Source: Treponema sp.
Lineage (GTDB): Bacteria > Spirochaetota > Spirochaetia > Treponematales > Treponemataceae
Assembly: GCA_023231445.1 (NCBI GenBank)
Contig: JALNVF010000073.1
Coordinates: 1 to 16,462 of the forward strand
Length of the DNA stretch: 16,462 nt
Direction: 5' to 3'
The position numbers were made by a program, and so were the translations under genes. Numbering within the stretch: position 1 is the first letter of the stretch; the number at the start of each line of letters is the position of its first letter. The notes beneath the pieces are model-generated. The model did no database searches and was not told the origin of the DNA. It saw only the letters and a list, made by a program, of their open reading frames with translations. Of this stretch, positions 1-7,042 are shown piece after piece.

Positions 1-64
1 ACAGCACGCACTTTTCAATGTAATATTTTATTATATTATCTTTTTCCATATATGGAGTTATCAA

Positions 65-2950
65 ATGGCAAAAACAAAGTATGTTTACTTTTTCGGTGAC
101 GGAAAAGCAGAAGGCAACGCAGGAATGCGCGCCGAACTCGGCGGTAAAGGAGCAAACCTTGCAGAAATGGCTTCTATCGGCCTTCCCGTTCCGTCAGGAT
201 TTACAATCTCAACAGACGTCTGCAAATATTTCTACGATAACGGCAAGAAATATCCTGCGACTCTCAATGCCGATGTAGACACATATCTCGCAAAACTGGA
301 ACGGTCAATGGGTAAAAAACTCGGCGATTCTTCAGATCCGCTTCTCGTTTCCGTCCGTTCAGGCGCAGCTATTTCCATGCCTGGTATGATGGACACAATT
401 CTTAATCTTGGTCTTAACGACAAATCAGTTGAAGGTCTTTCTAAAAAAACAAATAATCCGCGCTTTGCATGGGATGCTTACCGCCGCTTTATTCAGATGT
501 TCGGCGATGTAGCAATGGGCGTTCCTCATGACGAATTCGAAAAAGCAATTTCTGAAGTAAAAGCAAAAAAGAATATTAAACTTGATACTGAAATGGACAC
601 CAGTGATCTCCAGACGCTGGTTGGCAAATATAAAGCAATCTATAAAGAGCACACCGGCAAAGATTTCCCGCAGAATCCGAAAGATCAGATGTGGCATGCT
701 ATTAATGCAGTTTTCGGTTCATGGATGAATTCACGCGCCATTAAATACCGCGAACTTAACAACATCAAAGGTTTAAAGGGAACTGCTGTTACTGTCATGG
801 CGATGGTATTCGGCAATAAAGGCGAATCATCAGGAACAGGAGTCTGCTTCAGCCGTGATCCTTCAAACGGTGAGAACATATTCATGGGCGAATACCTTAT
901 GAACGCACAGGGTGAAGACGTTGTTGCAGGTATCCGTACTCCTGAAAAACTTTCACAGCTTGAAAAAGCAAATCCGAAAATCTATAAACAGCTTTGCGAC
1001 GTCCGTGTAAAACTTGAAAAACATTACCGCGACATGCAGGATATGGAGTTCACCGTCGAAGAAGGAAAACTCTTCATGCTCCAGTGCCGCAACGGTAAAC
1101 GCACAGGTCAGGCTGCCGTCAGAATGGCTGTAGAAATGGTAAAAGAAAAACTGATTACAAGAGACGAAGCGCTTCTCCGCGTCGAGCCTGAACAGCTTGA
1201 CCAGCTGCTGCACCCGGCTCTTGATCCGAAAGCAATCAAAGCTACAGCTGCTATTGCCGAAGGCTTGAATGCATCTCCGGGAGCCGGCTCAGGACAGATT
1301 GTCTTCACTGCCGACGAAGCAGAAAAATGGGCAAAAGACGGAAAGAAGGTTCTTCTTGTCCGTAAAGAAACATCACCTGAAGACATTGCCGGTATGGCTG
1401 CTTCACAGGGTATTCTTACATCAACAGGCGGACGCACATCTCACGCTGCTGTTGTTGCCCGTGGTATGGGTACTCCGTGTGTTTCAGGATGTGCAGCTGT
1501 TACATTCCCGAACGCAAACGAATGTGTTATCGGCGGAAAATCTTTCAAGAAAGGCGATAACATTACTATCGACGGTACGACCGGAAAAGTCTATGCTGGT
1601 ATTCTTCCTGTAGTCCCGGCAACAATCTCCGGCGAACTTGAGACATTCCTTAAATGGGCCGATGAAGTACGCGCAGCATCAGTACGCAAGATCAACGGTC
1701 ATACAGTCACCGGTTTTGAAGTACGTGCAAATGCCGATCAGCCTGATCAGGCAGAGAATGCTTTCAAATTCGGCGCAAACGGTATTGGTCTGTGCCGCAC
1801 AGAACATATGTTCTTTGACCCGGCCAAACTTCCGTCTTTCCGTGCAATGATTCTTGCAGACAACACGGAACAGCGTGTAGAAGCACTTAAGAAGATTCTT
1901 CCTCTTCAGAAGACCGACTTCTTCGGAATCATCAAAGCTATGGAAGGAAGACCGGTTACAATCCGTCTTCTTGACCCGCCGCTCAATGAATTTGTTCCGA
2001 AACCGGGTGCTGCAGAAGAAATCGCAGAACTTTCAAAAGCAACAGGAATCAGCGTTGCAGCACTTAATGTAAAGATTGCCTCCCTCCAGGAAGCAAACCC
2101 GATGCTCGGTCACCGCGGATGCCGTCTTGCCATCACTTATCCGGAAATCTATGAGATGCAGGTTGAAGCTATTGCTCTTGCATGCGCCGACGCAGCATCA
2201 AAGGGTATAAAACACAATGTTCAGATTATGATCCCGAATGTTGTAACATACCGCGAAGTTAAACAGATCCGTGAGCAGGCTGAAGTAATTATTGCAAAAG
2301 TAAACAAAGACAAGAATACCAAACTCAAATTCCAGATTGGTACAATGGTCGAGTTCCCGCGTGCAGCTCTTACTGCAGACCAGCTTGCAGGTTATGCCGA
2401 CTTCTTCAGCTTCGGTACAAACGATCTTACACAGACAACATTCGGCTTCAGCCGTGACGACTACGGCAAGTTCTGCCCGTCATACCTCAAACAGAATGTT
2501 CTTGATGAAGATCCGTTCAAGACACTTGATGCCGAAGGACCGGGAGCTCTCATGAGAATTGCAGAAGAAAAGGGCCGCTCAGTCAATGCTGCACTGCACC
2601 TTGGAATCTGCGGTGAACACGGCGGAGACCCTGCTTCTATCGCACTGTGCTACGACATTGGTCTTAACTATGTTTCCTGCTCTCCGTTCCGCGTACCGAT
2701 TGCACGTCTCGCCGGAGCACAGGCTGTTGTCCGCACTGCAATGAAAATAAAGGAAGCAAAAAAAGCTGCTGCTGCTAAGGCAAAAAAGGCAGCTGAAAAA
2801 AAAGCTCCTGCTAAAAAGCCGGCAGTTGCCAAGAAACCTGCCAAAAAAGTTGCTGAAAAGAAAGCGGTAAAAAAGGCTGCTGCTAAAAAACCTGCTGTTG
2901 CTAAAAAAACAGCTGCTGCTAAAAAACCTGCTAAAAAGGCTAAGAAATAA
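65..2950 (+). CDS. ppdK: Pyruvate, phosphate dikinase with a Lys/Ala-rich C-terminal tail
   Basis: Cytoplasmic enzyme that reversibly converts pyruvate, ATP and phosphate to phosphoenolpyruvate, AMP and pyrophosphate. In anaerobes it often runs in the glycolytic direction using pyrophosphate. The N-terminal nucleotide-binding domain has GGKGANLAEM near residue 27 and SVRSGAAISMPGMMDT near 97. The central phosphohistidine domain has GGRTSHAAVVARGMGTPCVSG, with the swivelling His at 460. The C-terminal PEP/pyruvate barrel has LLDPPLNEF, GTNDLTQTTFG and the LHLGICGEHGG loop with the catalytic Cys at 849. All key residues are present. The family core is about 870-895 residues and ends here near 895, but 66 further residues (896-961) form a Lys/Ala/Pro tail. 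The start is supported by GGAG at 54-57, seven bases before the ATG. A weak promoter (TTTTCA, 16 bases, TATTAT) may lie at 12-39. The gene stands alone and has its own terminator. Confidence 0.97.
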   Translation: MAKTKYVYFFGDGKAEGNAGMRAELGGKGANLAEMASIGLPVPSGFTISTDVCKYFYDNGKKYPATLNADVDTYLAKLERSMGKKLGDSSDPLLVSVRSGAAISMPGMMDTILNLGLNDKSVEGLSKKTNNPRFAWDAYRRFIQMFGDVAMGVPHDEFEKAISEVKAKKNIKLDTEMDTSDLQTLVGKYKAIYKEHTGKDFPQNPKDQMWHAINAVFGSWMNSRAIKYRELNNIKGLKGTAVTVMAMVFGNKGESSGTGVCFSRDPSNGENIFMGEYLMNAQGEDVVAGIRTPEKLSQLEKANPKIYKQLCDVRVKLEKHYRDMQDMEFTVEEGKLFMLQCRNGKRTGQAAVRMAVEMVKEKLITRDEALLRVEPEQLDQLLHPALDPKAIKATAAIAEGLNASPGAGSGQIVFTADEAEKWAKDGKKVLLVRKETSPEDIAGMAASQGILTSTGGRTSHAAVVARGMGTPCVSGCAAVTFPNANECVIGGKSFKKGDNITIDGTTGKVYAGILPVVPATISGELETFLKWADEVRAASVRKINGHTVTGFEVRANADQPDQAENAFKFGANGIGLCRTEHMFFDPAKLPSFRAMILADNTEQRVEALKKILPLQKTDFFGIIKAMEGRPVTIRLLDPPLNEFVPKPGAAEEIAELSKATGISVAALNVKIASLQEANPMLGHRGCRLAITYPEIYEMQVEAIALACADAASKGIKHNVQIMIPNVVTYREVKQIREQAEVIIAKVNKDKNTKLKFQIGTMVEFPRAALTADQLAGYADFFSFGTNDLTQTTFGFSRDDYGKFCPSYLKQNVLDEDPFKTLDAEGPGALMRIAEEKGRSVNAALHLGICGEHGGDPASIALCYDIGLNYVSCSPFRVPIARLAGAQAVVRTAMKIKEAKKAAAAKAKKAAEKKAPAKKPAVAKKPAKKVAEKKAVKKAAAKKPAVAKKTAAAKKPAKKAKK
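2750..2947 (+). repeat. Region encoding a histone-H1-like Lys/Ala/Pro repeat tail of PPDK
   Basis: Codons 896-961 of ppdK encode 28 Lys and 25 Ala in 66 residues, arranged as degenerate repeats of AKKPA, AAKK and AEKKA type. The DNA is correspondingly repetitive, with recurring GCTAAAAAACCTGCT-like units. The composition resembles the C-terminal domains of eukaryotic histone H1 and of bacterial H1-like proteins (chlamydial Hc1/Hc2, AlgP). The frame stays open to a stop directly followed by a terminator, so this is not a frameshift artefact at the end of the gene. The function is not known. Nucleic-acid or polyanion binding is an inference from charge. Confidence 0.9.
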
Positions 2951-2976
2951 TTTGTCTTTCTGCAGATAAATAAGAG

Positions 2977-3017
2977 GGACCGTCCTGTTAGTAGTACTTT
3001 CGGGACGGTCCTTTTTT
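2977..3017 (+). terminator. Rho-independent terminator of ppdK
   Basis: The arms GGACCGTCC (2977-2985) and GGACGGTCC (3003-3011) pair perfectly. They extend inward by one G-T and one G-C pair around a 13-base loop, and are followed directly by six Ts (3012-3017). The hairpin begins 27 bases after the ppdK stop codon. Confidence 0.93.
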
Positions 3018-3079
3018 ATGATATGACTGCACAAAGCAGCTGTTCGATCTGCCGGAAATTAACACGAACGGAGTACAAA

Positions 3080-3895
3080 ATGAGCGAAGAAACAGCAATA
3101 GCACAAACGGAAGACAGACCAAATACAATCACGTCTCTTACAAAGGACTTTATTCGATTGGGAATAAAACCGGGAATGGTGCTGATTGTTCATTCATCAC
3201 TGAGTTCTTTAGGATGGGTATGCGGGGGAACCGTATCGGTTATTCTCGCACTTGAAAACGTACTGACCGGTGAAGGTACGTTAATAATGCCTTCCCATTC
3301 AGGCGATCTGTCCGATCCCGCAAACTGGAGTAATCCTCCTGTACCGGCGTCATGGATTGAAACTATCAGGAATGAAATGCCTGCTTTTGACAGGGATTTA
3401 ACACCGACGAGAGGAATAGGAAAAATTCCGGAAACATTCAGAAAGCAGAAAACTGTTGTGCGGAGTCCGCATCCGCAGGTATCTTTTGCTGCATGGGGAA
3501 AAAACAGGGAATATATAATTCAGGATAATCATTTTGATTATGCAATGAATAAACAAAGCCCGCTTGGAAGAATATACGATCTTGATGGATCAATTTTATT
3601 GATTGGAGTCGGATACGAGAATAACACATCACTGCATCTTGCTGAATATCTGGCAGACTATCCGGCTAAAAAAATAATAAAAAACGGAATGCCGGTATCG
3701 GAAAATGGTAATGTCTGCTGGAAGGAATTTAACGACGTAGACATATCAACGGATGATTTTGAAAAGATAGGTGCCGACTATGAAAAGGAAAACGTCATAT
3801 GCACAGGAAAAGCAGGTAATGCCGTATGTAAATTGATCAATCAAAGAAGTCTCGTAGACTTTGCCGTAAAATGGATGAAGAAGAACAGAAGATAA
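3080..3895 (+). CDS. Aminoglycoside N(3)-acetyltransferase family protein (Antibiotic_NAT fold)
   Basis: Members of the AAC(3) family transfer acetyl from acetyl-CoA to the 3-amino group of the 2-deoxystreptamine ring of aminoglycosides. Some relatives have other or unknown substrates. The 271-residue product is normal in length and carries the family signatures in order: VHSSLSSLGWVCGG near the N terminus, GTLIMPSHSGDL, PVPASW, DLTPTRGIGKIPE, SPHPQVSFAAWG (conserved His 131), SPLGRIYDLDGSILLIGVG and NNTSLHLAEY (His 186, Glu 189). I chose the ATG at 3080 because GGAG lies at 3070-3073, six bases upstream. An in-frame ATG at 3023 sits almost on the preceding terminator and has no ribosome site. 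The gene is monocistronic and converges with the next gene across a 53-base gap. Family membership is clear. Actual drug resistance is only inferred, because chromosomal homologues can be inactive on drugs. Confidence 0.9.
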   Translation: MSEETAIAQTEDRPNTITSLTKDFIRLGIKPGMVLIVHSSLSSLGWVCGGTVSVILALENVLTGEGTLIMPSHSGDLSDPANWSNPPVPASWIETIRNEMPAFDRDLTPTRGIGKIPETFRKQKTVVRSPHPQVSFAAWGKNREYIIQDNHFDYAMNKQSPLGRIYDLDGSILLIGVGYENNTSLHLAEYLADYPAKKIIKNGMPVSENGNVCWKEFNDVDISTDDFEKIGADYEKENVICTGKAGNAVCKLINQRSLVDFAVKWMKKNRR

Positions 3896-3948
3896 ACAGG
3901 CGGGGCACCATACGTAAAAACACCTTAGCAGATCTTTCACAGCCTGAC

Positions 3949-4242
3949 TTATTTTTTCACTTTAACGTAAATCATTGCTGCACATGCTGCAATAAACAAT
4001 ATTCCAAGATACGTAACAACGGTATATTCCAATACGGCAGGAACTGTATATAGTAAAATACCGGTAAAAATCGTCAATACGCCTATACCGAAGGCCAGTA
4101 TACCGGTAACTTTTCCTATTGTCCTGCTGCTTCCCATAGTTTTAAGATATTTTTCAGATGATAAATATAACCCGACCGATGTAAAAGCAATTCCGGCTGT
4201 TATAAATAAAACCAATAACAACACAAGTTTTGAATGTTCCAT
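3949..4242 (-). CDS. Small three-helix membrane protein of unknown function
   Basis: A 97-residue protein I do not recognise. It has three hydrophobic segments at about residues 5-27, 44-66 and 72-93. A short polar loop between the first two (SSEKYLKTMGSSRTIGKV) and a basic end (KVKK) predict an inner-membrane protein. The layout is loosely like small membrane proteins of the DUF3784 type, but this is topology, not demonstrated homology. The start lies 23 bases after the stop of the upstream helicase gene on the same strand, so the two are probably co-transcribed. No good Shine-Dalgarno precedes the ATG, the best being a GTGG about 10-13 bases away, so translation may depend on the upstream gene. 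No clear terminator hairpin is visible in the 53 bases before the converging acetyltransferase gene. Confidence 0.7.
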   Translation of the reverse strand: MEHSKLVLLLVLFITAGIAFTSVGLYLSSEKYLKTMGSSRTIGKVTGILAFGIGVLTIFTGILLYTVPAVLEYTVVTYLGILFIAACAAMIYVKVKK

Positions 4243-4265
4243 GCATAAAGTATACCACGAACAGC

Positions 4266-6410
4266 CTATTTAAGCACGGTCAGTTTTATTTCAAATCTGA
4301 TACTGCGAAGTGTCTTCATGGAATCGAATTTGATGAAATAGCATCCGTCCTTTTTATTCACTTCTGTAATCGTCCCATCGCCGAAAACATCATGATGAAT
4401 ACGCGAACCTGCCGGAAGGATATTCCCGATCCGCTTAAGCTGTTCTTCGCTGTATGTAATGATTTTTGAAGCCTGTTCAACAAGCGATTTATCAAGCTGT
4501 TTCTCCAGCTTCATGTTTTCAATGCCGGCATCAAAGATAAACCTGGACGGATATTTAAATATTCCGTCGCTGGCGGTCCCTTCCGAATCGGATAAAAAAA
4601 GGCCTTTTTCTGCGCGGGTCATCCCTACATAGGCAATACGCCGTTCTTCCTCCATATCTTCCGGAGTAATTGTTTTCCGCGAAGGAAACACGCCTTCGTT
4701 CATGCCGCATATAAAGACATACGGAAATTCCATGCCTTTTGCAGTGTGAATGGTCATAAGTTTTACATTGTCCTGCTCTGCATCACGATCCAGATCACTG
4801 AATAAAGCAATATGGGCAAGAAAGTCTTCAAGATCCGCGTCGTCATCCTGTCCGGCAGTTTCTACCGCACGGCGGAATTCTGCAACGTTATCAAGCCGGT
4901 CCTGATCGCTCTGCAGACGAAGATACGCCTCATAGCCTGTTCTATCCATAACAGCCTGAAGAATGGTCCCAAGCGGCATGGTTTTGTAAGTTCCCCGGAG
5001 AGAATCTACTGCATCAATATACTGTCGTGCATTTGTACCAGTAAACAAAGGCGTTTCAACCATCTGTTTCAGTACTTCATATAATGATTTGTTTTCCGTT
5101 TCGGCTTCATGTTTGAGTACGTCTATCTTTTTCCTGCCGATTTTGCGGGACGGTGTATTGATTGTCCGAAGGAACGCAATATCGTCCGCTGAAGTAAGCA
5201 TACGGAGATAGCAAACCAGATCCTTGATTTCTTTCCGGCTGTAAAACTCGATGCCGCTGTAAAATTTATAGGGAATTTGTTTTTCTATAAAACATTCCTC
5301 TACAGGCCGGGACAGATAATGTGCCCGGTATAAAACCGCTATTTCACCGTAGCGGACACCGGAGTCCGTAAGTATATGGATCTGTTTAAAAATCCAGAGT
5401 GCTTCTTCCTGTTCATTTTTACAATGGCAGTAAGCAGGTTTCTGTTCAGAATGATTCATGGGGATAAGTTTCTTCGGATAGCGTACCGTATTTTTTGCAA
5501 TAAGCGTATTTGCTACCGTGAGAATCTCCGGTGAAGAACGATAATTTTCGGTTAACAGGAATGTCTGTGCATCCGGGTACTTCTTATCAAAATCAAGGAA
5601 AAGTTTAACGTGAGATCCTCTCCACGAATAGATTGTCTGATCACTGTCCCCCACAATAAACAGATTCTCATGTTTTGCAGAAAGTATCTGTGCTATACGA
5701 TACTGCTTTTTACTTACATCCTGAAATTCATCAACCATAACATATTCCATTCTGTCCTGCCATTTTTCACGGACTGCAGGAAAATTTTCCAGAATATATG
5801 TTGCAAAATTGATGAGATCATTAAAATCAAGTCCAAAACATTTCTTCTGTTCATATATGTAACGCGCAAAAATCTGATCATCTCTGTCTTTTATGACATT
5901 AAAACGTTCCCGGAGCTGTTCATTATTAAGGCGGTATATATCACTGATATATGAATCTGCCTTTAATTTTCTGGCCTCAAGTACGTCGTCGATTGTCCGC
6001 TGTATGGTCGTATCGCGCATCGTAAGATGCATATCATCAAAAATGCGCAGTAGTATTTCGCGCTCATCCTCTGTATCAAGAATAATAAAATTCTTCGGAT
6101 AGTTAAGTACATTTATATCCTCTTTCAGCAGCTGGACACAAAAAGCATGAAACGTACATATATATCCCAGATCTAAATCCCCAAGCTGATTTCGTACACG
6201 GAATTTCATTTCATTCGCTGCACGGTTTGTAAACGTTACACACAGAATATTTCCCGGAGCAATACCTGCCTCATTTACCAGATAGCAGTATCTGGAAATA
6301 AGGGTACGGGTTTTGCCGGAACCGGCACCGGCCATGACACGGACATACCCCTCCGTCTGTCTGACGGCATTCTGCTGCTGTTCATTCAGGGAAGAAAGAA
6401 TAGACTTCAT
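4266..6410 (-). CDS. pcrA: UvrD/PcrA-type superfamily 1A DNA helicase
   Basis: ATP-driven 3'-5' DNA helicase of the UvrD/Rep/PcrA family, acting in repair, removal of RecA filaments and fork or transcription conflicts. The 714-residue product has all the SF1A motifs: AGAGSGKT (Walker A, 27-34), VTFTNRAANEM (Ia), VMVDEFQD (Walker B, 224-231), FIVGDSDQTIYSWRGS (III), LTENYRSSPEI (IV), KLMTIHTAKGMEF (V) and RRIAYVGMTRAEKGLFL (VI). The C-terminal 50 residues contain GSRIHHDVFGDGTI, matching the Tudor-like RNA-polymerase-binding domain at the end of PcrA and UvrD. This favours PcrA/UvrD over Rep, though the exact name is uncertain. An upstream TTG at 6437 keeps the frame open, but the ATG at 6410 gives the canonical N terminus (LSSLNEQQQNAV). 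No strong ribosome site precedes either start. Its likely promoter lies in the parS/DnaA-box region. Confidence 0.95.
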   Translation of the reverse strand: MKSILSSLNEQQQNAVRQTEGYVRVMAGAGSGKTRTLISRYCYLVNEAGIAPGNILCVTFTNRAANEMKFRVRNQLGDLDLGYICTFHAFCVQLLKEDINVLNYPKNFIILDTEDEREILLRIFDDMHLTMRDTTIQRTIDDVLEARKLKADSYISDIYRLNNEQLRERFNVIKDRDDQIFARYIYEQKKCFGLDFNDLINFATYILENFPAVREKWQDRMEYVMVDEFQDVSKKQYRIAQILSAKHENLFIVGDSDQTIYSWRGSHVKLFLDFDKKYPDAQTFLLTENYRSSPEILTVANTLIAKNTVRYPKKLIPMNHSEQKPAYCHCKNEQEEALWIFKQIHILTDSGVRYGEIAVLYRAHYLSRPVEECFIEKQIPYKFYSGIEFYSRKEIKDLVCYLRMLTSADDIAFLRTINTPSRKIGRKKIDVLKHEAETENKSLYEVLKQMVETPLFTGTNARQYIDAVDSLRGTYKTMPLGTILQAVMDRTGYEAYLRLQSDQDRLDNVAEFRRAVETAGQDDDADLEDFLAHIALFSDLDRDAEQDNVKLMTIHTAKGMEFPYVFICGMNEGVFPSRKTITPEDMEEERRIAYVGMTRAEKGLFLSDSEGTASDGIFKYPSRFIFDAGIENMKLEKQLDKSLVEQASKIITYSEEQLKRIGNILPAGSRIHHDVFGDGTITEVNKKDGCYFIKFDSMKTLRSIRFEIKLTVLK

Positions 6411-6544
6411 ACGATTCAGTGTAAAGCAAAAAAACAACTATGACAATGAACAGAAGCTATATACATTTACTTACGAACGTTCATAAAATGTAAACAATTA
6501 GTTAGATGTATTCTTGTAAACTATCGTTCGTTAGTTATTCGTTT

Positions 6545-6560
6545 TGTTTCACGTGAAACA
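6545..6560. promoter_or_regulatory. parS: parS centromere site 1 (ParB/Spo0J binding)
   Basis: TGTTTCACGTGAAACA is a perfect 16-base palindrome identical to the widely conserved bacterial parS consensus. It should load the ParB CTP-dependent clamp for origin segregation and SMC recruitment. It lies 13 bases from the DnaA-box dyad. parA and parB are not in this window. Confidence 0.95.
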
Positions 6561-6573
6561 CGTATTTTAGTTC

Positions 6574-6647
6574 AGATATCCACAATGTTAACAAGTTGTG
6601 AATAAACCGGCGTACTTTTCCACATTTTGTTAACATTGTGGATATCT
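6574..6647. promoter_or_regulatory. DnaA-box dyad: 21-bp inverted repeat with four DnaA boxes
   Basis: Arms 6574-6594 and 6627-6647 are perfectly complementary over 21 bases. Each carries one DnaA box: ATATCCACA at 6576-6584 and TGTGGATAT at 6637-6645. The 32-base spacer contains two more boxes, TGTGAATAA (6597-6605) and TTTTCCACA (6616-6624). All four are one mismatch from TTATCCACA or its complement. The inner and outer pairs share the same centre of symmetry (6610.5), giving alternating orientations. A DnaA assembly site is an inference from motif and symmetry. Confidence 0.8.
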
Positions 6648-6773
6648 TTTTGTTTTTTACCCACGAAAAGGTTTAATACCCAGAGAATTAACACTGTGTA
6701 TTGTTCATAATAAAAAATTTTTCTTCTTAAATGACTATAGAATATTCTCTACCACTCAATGGATGAAACGCAT

Positions 6774-6789
6774 TGTTTCACGTGAAACA
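6774..6789. promoter_or_regulatory. parS: parS centromere site 2 (ParB/Spo0J binding)
   Basis: This is a second perfect copy of TGTTTCACGTGAAACA, here extended by a further T/A pair on each side to an 18-base palindrome. It lies 229 bases from the first copy. The two sites bracket the DnaA-box dyad. Confidence 0.95.
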
Positions 6790-6850
6790 AATACAGCCCT
6801 GAGGTATCATTTATCTTAAACAGGTTATAAACGGATATGTTAAAATAAGA

Positions 6851-6886
6851 GAGGCCTGAATATGGATCTCTCCATATTCAGGCCTC
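6851..6886 (-). terminator. Perfect 16-bp hairpin, possible terminator of the gyrBA transcript
   Basis: The arms 6851-6866 and 6871-6886 pair perfectly over 16 bases around a TCTC/GAGA tetraloop, with a GC-rich base (GAGGCC/GGCCTC). On the minus strand the stem is followed by TCTTATTTTA, a modest T-rich tract, which fits a terminator about 157 bases after the gyrA stop. On the plus strand no T tract follows. A structured RNA element or protein-binding site is an alternative. Confidence 0.5.
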
Positions 6887-6958
6887 CTGCCTGATGTATT
6901 ACCCATCAACTGTCTGACAGTTCAGAAATACAGTTGTTCCCTTGCCAAAAGTATAGCC

Positions 6959-6986
6959 TAATCCTGCCTTTTTGTCAGCAGGATTA
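6959..6986. repeat. 9-bp inverted repeat downstream of gyrA
   Basis: TAATCCTGC (6959-6967) and GCAGGATTA (6978-6986) pair perfectly around a ten-base loop. No T tract follows on either strand, so a terminator role is doubtful. It could be part of the folded 3' end of the gyrBA transcript. Confidence 0.5.
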
Positions 6987-6993
6987 TCCATTC

Positions 6994-7029
6994 TGTTGTA
7001 TTAAACATGTAATTCTTTATAATACAACA
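6994..7029. repeat. 10-bp AT-rich inverted repeat just after gyrA
   Basis: TGTTGTATTA (6994-7003) and TAATACAACA (7020-7029) pair perfectly around a 16-base loop and begin 13 bases after the gyrA stop codon. The stem is AT-rich and not followed by a T run. It could protect the 3' end of the mRNA, but is a weak terminator at best. Confidence 0.45.
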
Positions 7030-7042
7030 AATTAATAGCAGT

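Larger units (their letters stand above)
6411..7042. other. Origin-proximal non-coding region with parS sites, DnaA boxes and hairpins
   Basis: A 632-base AT-rich stretch between the 5' end of the helicase gene and the 3' end of gyrA. I see no convincing coding sequence on either strand. It holds two perfect parS sites, a dyad of DnaA boxes and several inverted repeats, listed separately. The promoter for the leftward helicase operon must lie here, but I cannot place it with confidence. The concentration of replication and segregation sites marks it as an organising centre of the chromosome rather than a simple spacer. Confidence 0.8.

Noticed and set aside
2579..3034. A 151-codon open frame on the minus strand rich in Ser and Phe
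   Set aside because: It is the complement of the Lys/Ala repeat tail of ppdK plus the terminator. The odd composition is a by-product of the AAA/GCT codons.
3023..3079. Upstream in-frame ATG extension of the acetyltransferase
   Set aside because: It begins six bases after the ppdK terminator T run without a ribosome site, and the extra 19 residues do not resemble the family. The ATG at 3080 has a good GGAG.
6411..6437. TTG-initiated N-terminal extension of the helicase
   Set aside because: The extra nine residues precede the conserved LNEQQQ start of the family, and there is no ribosome site. The ATG at 6410 is the more natural start.
6474..6486. Possible LexA/SOS box around CGAACGTTC upstream of the helicase gene
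   Set aside because: The Gram-positive LexA box needs a four-base gap between CGAAC and GTTCG. Here the half-sites abut, and no spirochaetal SOS consensus supports it.
6959..6986. TAATCCTGC hairpin as a terminator
   Set aside because: No T run follows on either strand and the loop is long, so I list it only as an inverted repeat.
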